Assembly (NCBI RefSeq): GCF_004366355.1
Contig: NZ_SODV01000001.1
Location: 248,001-312,000, forward strand
Origin: Dinghuibacter silviterrae
Lineage (GTDB): Bacteria; Bacteroidota; Bacteroidia; Chitinophagales; Chitinophagaceae
DNA: 64,000 bases
Direction of reading: 5' to 3'
The translations under genes and the position numbers were made by a program. This document shows positions 51,425 to 60,573 of the stretch, one piece after another (position 1 is the first letter of the stretch; each line of letters begins with the position of its first letter). The notes below the pieces were generated by a model. The model did not search any database. It saw only the letters and a program-made list of their open reading frames with translations, and was not told where the DNA came from.

Positions 51425-52578
51425 AGATCCTTTTCGTATCGGACACGTATTATCCACACCTGAACGGGGTGTACTACTTTGTCTGCCGCATAGGCCCGCT
51501 GTTACAGGCAAAGGGACACGAGGTGACGGTCATCGCCCCTTCCCCCACCAACAAGCCCACGCTGGCCACCATCGACAACCTGGAGGTCCATGGCGTCCCT
51601 TCTCTCTCCACGCTGTTCTATCCCCAATTCCGCGTCCCCAACCCCTATCGCCTTAAACAAAGGGTCCGTCGCCTGCTACAAACCATACAACCCGATGTGA
51701 TCCATATCCAGGACCACTTCGCCCTGGGCAAAGCCGTTGTCCGGGTCAACCGCCACATCGGCATCCCCATTGTGGGGACCAACCACTTCATGCCCGAAAA
51801 CCTCACCGCCCTCGTTCGTTCCAGGGGCATGCGCATCCTTATGGAACGATTCCTGTGGACGGGCTTTTCGAGGGTTTTCAACCAGGTGGCCCAGGTCACC
51901 ACCCCCACCGAAACCGGCGCCGCCCTGATCCGGCCAAGGCTCCGTACCGCCGTATCGGCGCTGAGCAGCGGCATCGACTTCGACCAATTCAACCACTTCG
52001 GCGCCAGCAGCGACATCAAAGCCAAATACGGCATCCCGGAAAAGCCCCTGCTCATCTTCGTGGGCCGCATCGATCCCGAAAAACACATCGACGAAATCAT
52101 CCAGGCCGTGGCCCTCGCCTCCCAAAAAACCGACCTCTGTTTTGTCATCGTCGGCAAGGGCCTCAAAAAGGCCGCCCTGGAAGCCCAGGTCAGGTCGGAA
52201 GGGCTTACGGACCGCATTATCTTCACCGGTTTCGTACCCGACGAGGACCTTCCGCTTTTGTACAAGGCCAGCCACTGTTTTGCCATCGCCAGCATCGCCG
52301 AACTCCTGAGCCTGGCGACGCTCCAGGCTATGGCCTCCGGTTTGCCGGTCATCGCCGTCAACGCCGGCGCCCTGTCCGAGATCGTGCGCGACGGGGACAA
52401 TGGTTTTCTTTATGCCTCGGGGGATGTTCCTGCTTTGGCAGACCATATCAACACCCTTTTCAATACCCCTGGTCTTCCGGAACGCATGGGCCGCCGGAGC
52501 ATCGAGCTGGCCCGCGTCCATGACATCCACAAGACCGTGGATGCCTTCGAGCAGTTGTATGCGCAGTATGCGCGTTAA
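51421..52578 (+). CDS. GT4-type glycosyltransferase
   Basis: 385-residue retaining glycosyltransferase of the GT-B fold. MKILFVSDTYYPHLNGVYYF and HIQDHFALGKAVVRVNRH form the N-terminal acceptor domain; the C-terminal donor domain has FVGRIDPEKHIDEIIQA and the nucleotide-binding AELLSLATLQAMASGLPVIA, where the usual second Glu of the E-x7-E motif is Gln. The relatives I recall act on diacylglycerol or other lipids. Coupling to DedA suggests a membrane-lipid substrate; this is inference. Confidence 0.87.
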   Translation: MKILFVSDTYYPHLNGVYYFVCRIGPLLQAKGHEVTVIAPSPTNKPTLATIDNLEVHGVPSLSTLFYPQFRVPNPYRLKQRVRRLLQTIQPDVIHIQDHFALGKAVVRVNRHIGIPIVGTNHFMPENLTALVRSRGMRILMERFLWTGFSRVFNQVAQVTTPTETGAALIRPRLRTAVSALSSGIDFDQFNHFGASSDIKAKYGIPEKPLLIFVGRIDPEKHIDEIIQAVALASQKTDLCFVIVGKGLKKAALEAQVRSEGLTDRIIFTGFVPDEDLPLLYKASHCFAIASIAELLSLATLQAMASGLPVIAVNAGALSEIVRDGDNGFLYASGDVPALADHINTLFNTPGLPERMGRRSIELARVHDIHKTVDAFEQLYAQYAR

Positions 52579-53273
52579 CGCCGGAGCATCCTGTCCCTGA
52601 CAATTTCCTGGATCACCTTCTCCCGAAGGCTTTGACTGATGGCGATCCTGGCACTCCCCATATCCAGGACATGCCCATCGATGCTCTTTATTTTATCTCT
52701 ATTGACGATAAACGACTTATGAACTTTTATAAAGCGCTCCGCCGGGAGCTGTTCTTCCAGCGCTTTCATGGTCACATACACCAGCATTTTCCGGGCGGTC
52801 GTGTACAACATCACGTAGTTCATCATCGCTTCGGCGTAGACCAGGTCATCGTAGAGGACTTTTTCGATCTGGCTGTTGCATTTGACGAAAAAATGGTCCT
52901 GCGGCCCACTCCCGGCATGAAGGGTTTTCCATTCCAGCGCCTTGTTGCACGCCTTTAGGAAGCGTTCGAAGGCGATCGGTTTGACGAGGTAGTCCAGGAC
53001 ATTCAGACCATAAGCTTCCGCTGCGTGCGCCGGGTAAGCCGTCGTCATGATGAGGCTTGGACCAGGGGACAGCCCCCGGATAAAATCCATGCCGTTGATC
53101 TTCGGCATATTGATATCCAGAAACAATACATCGACCTGGCCCGCCAGGGGCAGGGCCTGCAAGGGGTCTTCGGCTTCGCCCACGAGCTCCAGGAAGGCCA
53201 CGTCCGCGATAAATTCTTTGAGCACCTTGCGGGCCACCGGTTCATCGTCGATCACCACACACGTTAAGTTCAT
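52575..53273 (-). CDS. LytTR-type response regulator
   Basis: 232-residue response regulator. Receiver domain with phospho-acceptor D53 (VLFLDINMPKINGMDF) and acidic pocket CVVIDDEP; the C-terminal half is a LytTR DNA-binding domain (RFIKVHKSFIVNRDKIKSI). Its start overlaps the sensor kinase stop by 4 bases and its stop overlaps the convergent GT4 gene by 4. The target genes are not visible; DNA sites were not searched for. Confidence 0.92.
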   Translation of the reverse strand: MNLTCVVIDDEPVARKVLKEFIADVAFLELVGEAEDPLQALPLAGQVDVLFLDINMPKINGMDFIRGLSPGPSLIMTTAYPAHAAEAYGLNVLDYLVKPIAFERFLKACNKALEWKTLHAGSGPQDHFFVKCNSQIEKVLYDDLVYAEAMMNYVMLYTTARKMLVYVTMKALEEQLPAERFIKVHKSFIVNRDKIKSIDGHVLDMGSARIAISQSLREKVIQEIVRDRMLRR

Positions 53274-54304
53274 GACAAGTCGATCTTCAGTTTTGTAATG
53301 TACAGATGGTCTTCCGTCTCCGTTGCATAGGTGTATTTCCCCTCGTATAAAAGGTCCAGTCTTCGTTTGAGGTTGGCGATCCCGATGCCGTTGGAGTTAC
53401 GGGTGGGGATGGCCTGTAACCGTTCTTTGGTATTGCCGACGGAACAGTATAACACTTTTCCCTTTGTACAGATCCGGATGGAGATCCGGTTCTCCCTGTC
53501 GGGGAAATTGCTGACGAATTTGAATGCGTTTTCCACCAGGACGATCAGCAACAACGGGGCGATCGACAATTCGGGACGGGGCTCCTGGATATCTGCGTCC
53601 ACCCTCAACCGGTCGTTTTTACGGAGCCGCTGAAAGTCTATATAATTCCGGATGTACGCGATCTCTTTACCCAGGTTCACTTTGTCCGTTCCGCAATCAT
53701 ACAACTGGTAGCGCAACAACTCCGAGAACTGCAACAGGGTGTCCCGGGCGATCGTATTGCTTTTGTCGATTTGCCCGTACACTGTATTGAGGGAATTGAA
53801 AAGTGCGTGCGGGTTGACCTGGGCTTTTAGGAATTCCAGCTCGCTCCGCACCTTTTCCTTTTCCACGCGCTCCAACTGCTGTTCATGACGGATCCGGTCG
53901 AGGAGCATCCGCCCACCGGTCAGCAAAAAAACCCAGATGGAAATATTCACCATAGAACCGGTCAGCAACCGGCCGGCGGGCATCGGGTACAGGCTCCAGG
54001 CCACCAGGGACCGGAGAACCGCCGAAAGGATCAGGATCCCCAGCGAAAGCACCAGGAACAGGAAGTACTTCCGTTTCAGAAGAAAACGGGGTATGACCAG
54101 CGTATACAACAGGTAGTAATCCGCGGTAATAAAAACCAGGTAGCAAAACTGAACGGACAGGTTCCTGGTCAGGGTGAACGTATAGTTCCGGAAAAAAATC
54201 AACCAGAAACCGTACATCCCCAGCCAAAACAGCAGGTGATATATAAAGGCCTTTTTTGTCAACGCCCCTATTTTTTTCAAAGGTAGCAAGCCCTCCGGAT
54301 CCAC
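53270..54304 (-). CDS. LytS-like sensor histidine kinase
   Basis: 344-residue membrane kinase starting with GTG at 54304. Four hydrophobic helices (from FIYHLLFWLGMYGFWLIFF to SIWVFLLTGG) are followed by the His_kinase domain with phospho-acceptor H166 in LKAQVNPHALFNSLNTVY, then a short ATPase domain (VLVENAFKF, GNTKERLQAI). It pairs with the LytTR regulator immediately after it. No extracytoplasmic sensor domain is present, so the signal is probably in the membrane. Confidence 0.9.
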   Translation of the reverse strand: MDPEGLLPLKKIGALTKKAFIYHLLFWLGMYGFWLIFFRNYTFTLTRNLSVQFCYLVFITADYYLLYTLVIPRFLLKRKYFLFLVLSLGILILSAVLRSLVAWSLYPMPAGRLLTGSMVNISIWVFLLTGGRMLLDRIRHEQQLERVEKEKVRSELEFLKAQVNPHALFNSLNTVYGQIDKSNTIARDTLLQFSELLRYQLYDCGTDKVNLGKEIAYIRNYIDFQRLRKNDRLRVDADIQEPRPELSIAPLLLIVLVENAFKFVSNFPDRENRISIRICTKGKVLYCSVGNTKERLQAIPTRNSNGIGIANLKRRLDLLYEGKYTYATETEDHLYITKLKIDLS

Positions 54305-54389
54305 CGGCTATGGTTCGTGGAGAAAAACCCGTGGATCGTGTAAAACAGCCGCCCGGGGAATGCCCGTGCCGGATATTTATAGAAAAAAA

Positions 54390-54887
54390 ATGAAAAAGAT
54401 CATCCATTGGTTGCTCCACCCGCCCGTAACGGGCCCGTCCAGCATCGTCATCCTCCGGCTGATGGCCGGTGGCGTATTTTTCTGGGAAGGGATATTGAAG
54501 TTCGTTTACCCCAACCAGGGTGTCGGGCGTTTTACCAAACTGGGTTTCCCCTTCCCTGAAGCGACCGCGCACTGGATCGCCGTGGGAGAAATCGTGGGGG
54601 GGCTTCTCCTGATCGCGGGGCTGTTCACCAGGATCGTTGCGCTTTATTTCATCGTGCAAATGATCGTGGCCGTCCTGACCACCAAAATAAGCCTCTACTT
54701 AGGCACCAGCCCCCTGCCGCTCCCACCCGCTCCCCCGAAAACGGGCATTTGGGCGGTCCTGCACGAGATCCGGGCCGACTACGCCCAGATCATGGTCTGT
54801 CTTTTCCTGTTGCTGGAAGGAGCCGGCCGAAGGTCCCTCGATTTCCTCGCCGACACCCGTGAGAAACTTACCTTTGCTTCATCATGA
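54390..54887 (+). CDS. DoxX-family membrane protein
   Basis: 165 residues with four membrane helices; ATG 54390 is preceded by an A-rich leader. LRLMAGGVFFWEGILKFVYP and WIAVGEIVGGLLLIAGLF are the usual DoxX helix pair. Members associate with oxidases or redox stress functions. It overlaps the nitrilase gene by 4 bases (ATGA). Confidence 0.85.
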   Translation: MKKIIHWLLHPPVTGPSSIVILRLMAGGVFFWEGILKFVYPNQGVGRFTKLGFPFPEATAHWIAVGEIVGGLLLIAGLFTRIVALYFIVQMIVAVLTTKISLYLGTSPLPLPPAPPKTGIWAVLHEIRADYAQIMVCLFLLLEGAGRRSLDFLADTREKLTFASS

Positions 54888-55675
54888 GAATAGCCCTCGC
54901 CTCGCCTCCGTTTCCCTCTTCCATAGCCGAAGCCCTTTCCTGGCTGGACAAACAGGCCGGGGAGGCTTCGGCGGCAGGAGCGGAGCTCGTCTGCTTCCCC
55001 GAAACGTTTATCCCGGGGTACCCCTTTGGGCAACACACTACCGATGAACGCACACCGGAACAGCTAAAGGCCGCGCTCGAAAAAGCAGGCGCCATCGCAA
55101 AGGCCCACCGCATCGCCCTAATCGTGCCTATGGACTGGTATGAAGGCGCACAATTCCTGAATGTCGCTTTTGTGATCAACAACAGCGGGGAAGTCCTCGG
55201 CTACCAGACAAAGAACCAACTGGACCCCTCCGAGGACACGATCTGGCAGGCCGGTACGGAGCGCAGGCTGTTCGAAATCGACGGCCTCCGCTTTGGTATC
55301 ACGATTTGCCACGAAGGCTTCCGCTACCCCGAGTCCGTCCGCTGGGCGGCGCGCCGCGGCGCCGGAGTTGTTTTTCATCCGCACGCCAACGGAAGCGAAA
55401 CAACCGGTGTGTGCCCAAAGGAGTGGGGCAGCATGGACAGCCCATATTATGAAAAGGCGATCATGATGCGGGCGTTGGAAAATACGATCTTCTTTGCCAG
55501 CAGCAATTACGGGACCGCGTATCCGGAATCCGCCAGCGCCGTCATCGCGCCCGACGGCACTTGTCTCATTCACAGCACCTACGGGCGGCCGGGGGTCATC
55601 GTCGCCGACATCGATCCCCTGCAGGCCACTGGGCTATTGGCCAACCGGTTTAAGCCCGATAACTATCCCTATTAG
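54884..55675 (+). CDS. Carbon-nitrogen hydrolase (nitrilase superfamily)
   Basis: 263-residue cytosolic hydrolase of C-N bonds. The Glu-Lys-Cys triad is visible: Glu in ELVCFPETFIPGYPFG, Lys in GYQTKNQLDPSED and nucleophile C142 in GITICHEGFRYPESV, with a second conserved Glu before the Lys less clear. The subfamily (amidase, carbamoylputrescine hydrolase or omega-amidase type) cannot be decided. The gene end overlaps the convergent acyltransferase gene by 26 bases. Confidence 0.87.
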   Translation: MRIALASPPFPSSIAEALSWLDKQAGEASAAGAELVCFPETFIPGYPFGQHTTDERTPEQLKAALEKAGAIAKAHRIALIVPMDWYEGAQFLNVAFVINNSGEVLGYQTKNQLDPSEDTIWQAGTERRLFEIDGLRFGITICHEGFRYPESVRWAARRGAGVVFHPHANGSETTGVCPKEWGSMDSPYYEKAIMMRALENTIFFASSNYGTAYPESASAVIAPDGTCLIHSTYGRPGVIVADIDPLQATGLLANRFKPDNYPY

Positions 55676-56933
55676 CATCGGCATACGCCGTCAGCCGTTC
55701 CATCGCCTTCTCCTTGATCCGGCAGGCGTCCACAAAAGGCAGACAACGCTCGTCAGACAGCAACATAAAATCCATCCGGCCATTAAACGAGCTGACGACA
55801 AGGGTATTGGCATTCCGCCAGGGGAAAGCAACGGAGGGACTGTGGATGGCGTCTACTGAAAAGAAACGGTAGTCCGGCGGTATGTCCAGGCGGCCCATAT
55901 TGGAAAACGTAAAGTCGTGGGTCCCCCGTGTCGTTCTAAGAAACCGGATCATCGCCTTCATGGATCCATGGAGGTACTCGCTGGTGAGCAGCATGTCGTC
56001 CACGTTCAGCGCCGCCATTTTTGAGGACAAGGTCTCTTTGAGCCGCACAGCCCGTGTCCAGAAATCAAGACCCGGTTCCTTATCGAGGTATAGATCGATG
56101 ATGGGGGCAAAAGCAAAAAGCATGTCCTTCCTGACCTCCGGAAGAAATCGGCGGATGTCCGCGGGACAAAGGAGCTTTCCCTTGGCGCGCTCGCCCAACA
56201 CATGGCCAAAGGCTTCCAGGAAGGCGACGGCAAGGGCGGCGTGAACGGTGGTGTTCATCGCCTTGCACCGGTTGGTAAAGGCACTGGAATGGTCGGCGTC
56301 TATCTTCCAGTGCAACAGGTACGGGCTGGCAGGACCGGCGGCCGGACGGGCCGTCCTGAGCCCCAGGAATAGCCGCGCGACGGCGGCCCAAAAAATTCCC
56401 TTCCACCGGATCCGGCCCTCGGCCGGCGTGTTGCCTGCGAGCAGTTCGCGGACGGATCCGAAGGACAAATAACCTGTCATGTTTTCTTCCGGCCGGTCCA
56501 ACAAGAACAGCAGTTCCCGCATAAGGGTGACAAACGATGTCCCGTCGCAAATACAATGGGCACAGACCAACAGGAGGTCGGACATTTCTCCCGACCGCAG
56601 CCAAACCACCCTCGCCAGCGGGCCATACTTTTTGTCAAAGGGCTTTTCCCATTCCAAACGGGAAACGGTTTCCCAGTCTTCCCCGGACCGGCGTTCCAGC
56701 ACCTGAACAGGGATTTCACCCACGACGTCGCTGGTGACAAAAAAAGGGGTCCCCCTGGCGTCTTCTTCAATCCGTGCCCTCAGCAAGGGGTGTTTTTGTT
56801 GCATCTTGAACAAGGCGGCGCGAAGATGATACGGGGAGACGGCACCCCTCAACGTGACCGTGAAAACAGCGTTGAGCGGCGTTTGTGCATCTACATACAT
56901 GATCCTTTCACCGAAGATCAGTTTCCGTTTCAT
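55650..56933 (-). CDS. Condensation-domain-type acyltransferase A
   Basis: 427-residue CoA/ACP-dependent acyltransferase of the chloramphenicol-acetyltransferase-like condensation superfamily. The active motif is A125-H126-C-I-C-D130-G (VCAHCICDG): the catalytic second His and Asp are kept, but the first His of HHxxxDG is Ala. The tail contains DFTFSNMGRLDIPPDYRFF, a conserved structural Asn-Met-Gly stretch. ATG 56933 overlaps the stop of its sister gene by 4 bases. It probably esterifies a sugar or hydroxyl of the operon's product. Confidence 0.78.
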   Translation of the reverse strand: MKRKLIFGERIMYVDAQTPLNAVFTVTLRGAVSPYHLRAALFKMQQKHPLLRARIEEDARGTPFFVTSDVVGEIPVQVLERRSGEDWETVSRLEWEKPFDKKYGPLARVVWLRSGEMSDLLLVCAHCICDGTSFVTLMRELLFLLDRPEENMTGYLSFGSVRELLAGNTPAEGRIRWKGIFWAAVARLFLGLRTARPAAGPASPYLLHWKIDADHSSAFTNRCKAMNTTVHAALAVAFLEAFGHVLGERAKGKLLCPADIRRFLPEVRKDMLFAFAPIIDLYLDKEPGLDFWTRAVRLKETLSSKMAALNVDDMLLTSEYLHGSMKAMIRFLRTTRGTHDFTFSNMGRLDIPPDYRFFSVDAIHSPSVAFPWRNANTLVVSSFNGRMDFMLLSDERCLPFVDACRIKEKAMERLTAYADANRDSYRA

Positions 56934-58183
56934 ACCATTGCTTTTTGGAGTATATCCATGGCCTCCCCTTTTATGGCAAGGGCCTCGGCCCGGGGGAGGA
57001 ATATTTCGTTGGAGACCAGCGCAAAATCCAACCGCTCCCGGTAGGTGGACGTGACGACCGTGGTCGGATCCCCTAATGGACCCATGACCGTAAAGCTGTA
57101 CAGGGTCTCCAGCTCGAAGGTGGACCACCGCCACGGAATGTTCAACCGGCCCAGGTTGGACAACATACAGTCCTGTCTGGGTTTTCCATGGACGAGTGAT
57201 TCCCGGATCCTGCGGACGGAGCCGTGAAGGTTTTCCATGGTCATCAGGAACCCGTATGGATCCAATCGGTTCACCTTCCTGGACACCACTTGTTGCAGGT
57301 CCCTGGCCTGGTCCCAGAAGGAAGCTCCCGGGCTCAGGGAAAGGGTCATCGAAAGACCGATCGGGAAAAGCGTATCCTCGATCCCGGGCAGGAACTTGCG
57401 GATGTCGACCGGACAGGTGAGCCGGTTGTGCGCCTTCCGGCCCCTAACCGTCCTGAAGGCGGTTAAAAATGCAGCACACAAGGCGGTGTTGACCGTCACA
57501 CCGGTCCGCTGGCAGGTCTCAAACAAGCGGACCGACGATTCCAGTTCCCACCGCCAGTGAATAAAATAGTCCTTGTCCCTGGGAATCGGCGCCGCCCGCC
57601 GCCCGGATGCACCGACGAAGCCCCGGATCAACTGTGCCACCAGGTAAGCGCGGATCCGTCGTCCGTTGCTTTTTCGTATGTGCGCAGGAATGAGGTCGTC
57701 CAGGGCGACCAGCGTTGTGGGTGCGCACACCGTCTCCTCCGGTTTGTCGAGAAAAGTCAGCAGGTCGTTCATCAACCGCAACGCGCCGCGGCCATCGCAG
57801 AAACAATGGTGAAAGGTCATCAGCAACTCCGACACACCCGCCCCGCGAAGCCATACCAGGTCCATCATCGGTTGTTTCCGGCCGTCGAAGACCGTGGTCC
57901 ATGATTCCATGGACGTCCCGATCCAGTCGTCGTCGGTCTGCCTTTCTTTTACCCGGACGGGTATGGACGCCGGTGCGTCGGATCGTTCGAAAAAGGGAAC
58001 CCCTTTGTCGTCTTCCACGATTACGGAACACAACAGGGGATGTATCTCTTGTAGCCGGTAAACCGCCTTGCTCAGGCGTTCCAGGGTCAATTCGCCCTTG
58101 ATGCGTGCCGTCAGTACGCCGTTGAAGGGACTGACCCCGTCCCCCCACATAAACCGTTCGGGAACAGACAAGGGCCGTCTCAT
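56930..58183 (-). CDS. Condensation-domain-type acyltransferase B
   Basis: 417 residues, the same fold as its downstream neighbour and clearly homologous to it (both open with a GERIM/PERFM-type helix, share ERLSKAVYRLQEIHPLL-like and DFxLSNLGRLNIP-like patterns). Here the full motif H125-H126-C-F-C-D130-G is present. The pair looks like a tandem duplication that has diverged, which suggests two different acyl transfers. It overlaps the GT gene upstream by 4 bases, so translation is coupled. Confidence 0.82.
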   Translation of the reverse strand: MRRPLSVPERFMWGDGVSPFNGVLTARIKGELTLERLSKAVYRLQEIHPLLCSVIVEDDKGVPFFERSDAPASIPVRVKERQTDDDWIGTSMESWTTVFDGRKQPMMDLVWLRGAGVSELLMTFHHCFCDGRGALRLMNDLLTFLDKPEETVCAPTTLVALDDLIPAHIRKSNGRRIRAYLVAQLIRGFVGASGRRAAPIPRDKDYFIHWRWELESSVRLFETCQRTGVTVNTALCAAFLTAFRTVRGRKAHNRLTCPVDIRKFLPGIEDTLFPIGLSMTLSLSPGASFWDQARDLQQVVSRKVNRLDPYGFLMTMENLHGSVRRIRESLVHGKPRQDCMLSNLGRLNIPWRWSTFELETLYSFTVMGPLGDPTTVVTSTYRERLDFALVSNEIFLPRAEALAIKGEAMDILQKAMV

Positions 58184-59373
58184 TCCGCCAATACTTTACC
58201 TGACCATGCAAATGCCTCCAGGTGTTCCACCGCCGCCGCATTCCCACCGGACCCGATAAAGGTTTCCCGGATCCGGCGCGCGTTCGCCCGGTACCGGTCT
58301 TCTTTCAGGACTTCCCAGGTGGCCTCCCTCAGCCCTTCCGCCGTCAACCGCTTGTACCGGATCTTTATACCGCAACCCGCCTTTTCGATCAGGGAGGCCG
58401 TGTGAAAGTGGTCGTAGGCAATAGGGGTAATCACCATGGGCAACCCATGCAGAAAGGTGTCGTTGACCGTATTAAAGCCCCCATGACAGATCACCGCATC
58501 CATTTCCTGGAGCAGCCTGGATTGGGGAACAAAACCCTGTACGATGAAATTGTCCGGCCAGGCGTCGAAAATACCGGGATCGGTGGCCGCGACGACCGTC
58601 AAAGGCTCATCGGCAAAAGCTGCCCTCAATTTCTCGAAAAAGGCCCTCCGGATGTCCACCAGCAAGGTGCCCAGAGAAACAAAAATCCGGGGGCGCGGTG
58701 TCTCCGCCAGCCGCGCCCAATCAAAGGACGCCGGTTGCGGTCTCCCTTGTACCGGGCCTACGAATTTAAGGTGTGCCGGGAGGTCGTCCCTTCCCGCAAA
58801 TACGCGGGACGTAAAGACCAGGTTGATCCGGTCGGAGTGGATGTGAAATGCATCCGTATGGATGCCAAACTCCTGTTGCAAACCCAATATAAGGTCCCTT
58901 TGCCAGGCAAATATTTTGGGCGCCTTTACAAAGTCCACGCCCAGGTCAGGGGGCACCGGGGTCGTCGTGGCGTTGAGGATGCCTCTCCTGTGTGCGCAAA
59001 GGGTGCCCGCAAACATCAGGCAATCGTTGACAAGAACGTCCGGTTGATAGGCGTCGACGACCCGGTCCAGTCCTTCCCTGATAAACCGGGAGAACGGAAT
59101 ATAGGTTTCTTCCATCCCCAGCTTATAGGCCTCCGCCCCCGATATATAGGGACCGTCATCCTGTCTTTTCAGGATGCGCCCGATGGCCTCCCGGTGTTCC
59201 TCCAGCTCGGGGGGAACGATAAACCTGCCCCCTTCGGGGATGTGCATGTCCGGAATAGGGGTCAGACCCACCCAGACCACCTCGTGCCCCCGCTCGATCA
59301 GGCTGCCGCCTACGCTCAGCGTCGGGCTGATGTGTCCGAAGAAGGGGGGGACGACGAAAAGGAATTTTGACAT
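58180..59373 (-). CDS. GT1 (MGT/UGT-type) glycosyltransferase 2
   Basis: 397-residue inverting glycosyltransferase using a nucleotide sugar. N-terminal acceptor domain starts FLFVVPPFFGHISPTLSVGG; the C-terminal donor domain has RIFVSLGTLL and ICHGGFNTVNDTFLHGLPMV followed by PIAYDHFHTASLIEKAGCG, the MGT donor signature. Such enzymes glycosylate macrolides, carotenoids, sterols and other lipids. Paralogous to the next gene with 9 bases between them. Confidence 0.9.
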   Translation of the reverse strand: MSKFLFVVPPFFGHISPTLSVGGSLIERGHEVVWVGLTPIPDMHIPEGGRFIVPPELEEHREAIGRILKRQDDGPYISGAEAYKLGMEETYIPFSRFIREGLDRVVDAYQPDVLVNDCLMFAGTLCAHRRGILNATTTPVPPDLGVDFVKAPKIFAWQRDLILGLQQEFGIHTDAFHIHSDRINLVFTSRVFAGRDDLPAHLKFVGPVQGRPQPASFDWARLAETPRPRIFVSLGTLLVDIRRAFFEKLRAAFADEPLTVVAATDPGIFDAWPDNFIVQGFVPQSRLLQEMDAVICHGGFNTVNDTFLHGLPMVITPIAYDHFHTASLIEKAGCGIKIRYKRLTAEGLREATWEVLKEDRYRANARRIRETFIGSGGNAAAVEHLEAFAWSGKVLAE

Positions 59374-59382
59374 AAATGCTAT

Positions 59383-60546
59383 TTAGAGTGGCACCATATT
59401 TTCCAACAAACCCGCAGCCCTCGCCGTCCCGCCGGCCTCCTCGAACGAAGCCCTGATCCGCCCGGCGGCTTCTCTATAACTGGCGTCCGCCAACACCTCC
59501 CGCACCGCCGCGCCCAAATGCTCCGGCTTGAACCTTTTGAAATGAAGCCGGATCCCCGCCCCGGCGGCAGACACCTGCGCGGCCACGTGCGCCTGGTCAT
59601 ACGCAATGGGGAGGACGACCAGCGGCAGACCATGGGTCAGCGCCTCCGACACGGTATTGTGTCCTCCATGACAAACCACCGCCTTCAGGTAAGGCAATAC
59701 CTCCAGTTGGGGAACCTTTGACTGGACAAGGAAATTGTCCGGCCAATCCCCCAGCAGGTGCGGCTCCGAAACAACGAGCACGTTCACCGGTGCGTTTTGA
59801 AACGCAGTGATCACCTTCCGGAAAAAATCAATTTTATGCGCGTGATCAAAGGTTGTCCCGATCGACACGAGGATCCGGGGTTTGTCTTTCATCCGATGAA
59901 ACCGTTCCCAGTCGAAAGACGTCATCTTTGGCCGGTACTGGAGGACGGGCCCCACGAAGTGAAAATGACCGGGCAGGGAAGACGGTCCGAAAAAGGCCTT
60001 GGAGGTAAACACCAAAGCCATGCTGTCCGAACAAACCAACGGCTTGTCCGCAGCCAGGCCAAGCTCCATTTGCAGATCGGCGATCTTCCGTACCCCCCAC
60101 TCACTGGCTTTTCCACCATCTTCCCGGATAGCCGCGGGCGCGGTCACGGTGGTGGCGAACGGGATCCGTTGCCGGTGTGCCGCCATGGCCCCCGCAAACA
60201 GCTGGTGGTCGTTGATCACGACGTCGGGGCGAAACGCCTCCAACTGGCCGGCGATGCGCGGGAACATATAACGGTTCAACGGGATCAGCACCTCCTCATA
60301 CAAGAATTTGATGCTTTCGATCCCCGAGACGTCTCTTTGGGAAATACCTGTCAGGTACTCCGCCTGATCCTCCTCCGGGGTCCCGGCCAGCAAAAGCGTC
60401 CCGCCCTTGGGCAAACGGCTGCCCAACGACTCTTCCAGGCTGATCCAGCCCACCGTATGCCCCCGTTGGATCAATTCGGAGCCTACGCTAAGCGTGGGGT
60501 TGACGTGTCCCGACAGGGGCGGAACAATAAATACGAATCTTGCCAT
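59383..60546 (-). CDS. GT1 (MGT/UGT-type) glycosyltransferase 1
   Basis: 387-residue relative of the downstream enzyme. FVFIVPPLSGHVNPTLSVGS at the start; RILVSIGTTFDHAHKIDFF and CHGGHNTVSEALTHGLPLVV in the donor half, then PIAYDQAHVAAQVSAAGAG. Two such enzymes side by side suggest a disaccharide or two glycosylation sites on the product. It starts 27 bases after the hydrolase gene. Confidence 0.9.
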   Translation of the reverse strand: MARFVFIVPPLSGHVNPTLSVGSELIQRGHTVGWISLEESLGSRLPKGGTLLLAGTPEEDQAEYLTGISQRDVSGIESIKFLYEEVLIPLNRYMFPRIAGQLEAFRPDVVINDHQLFAGAMAAHRQRIPFATTVTAPAAIREDGGKASEWGVRKIADLQMELGLAADKPLVCSDSMALVFTSKAFFGPSSLPGHFHFVGPVLQYRPKMTSFDWERFHRMKDKPRILVSIGTTFDHAHKIDFFRKVITAFQNAPVNVLVVSEPHLLGDWPDNFLVQSKVPQLEVLPYLKAVVCHGGHNTVSEALTHGLPLVVLPIAYDQAHVAAQVSAAGAGIRLHFKRFKPEHLGAAVREVLADASYREAAGRIRASFEEAGGTARAAGLLENMVPL

Positions 60547-60573
60547 GCGATCAAATTTTGTGCGGCGGCGCCG

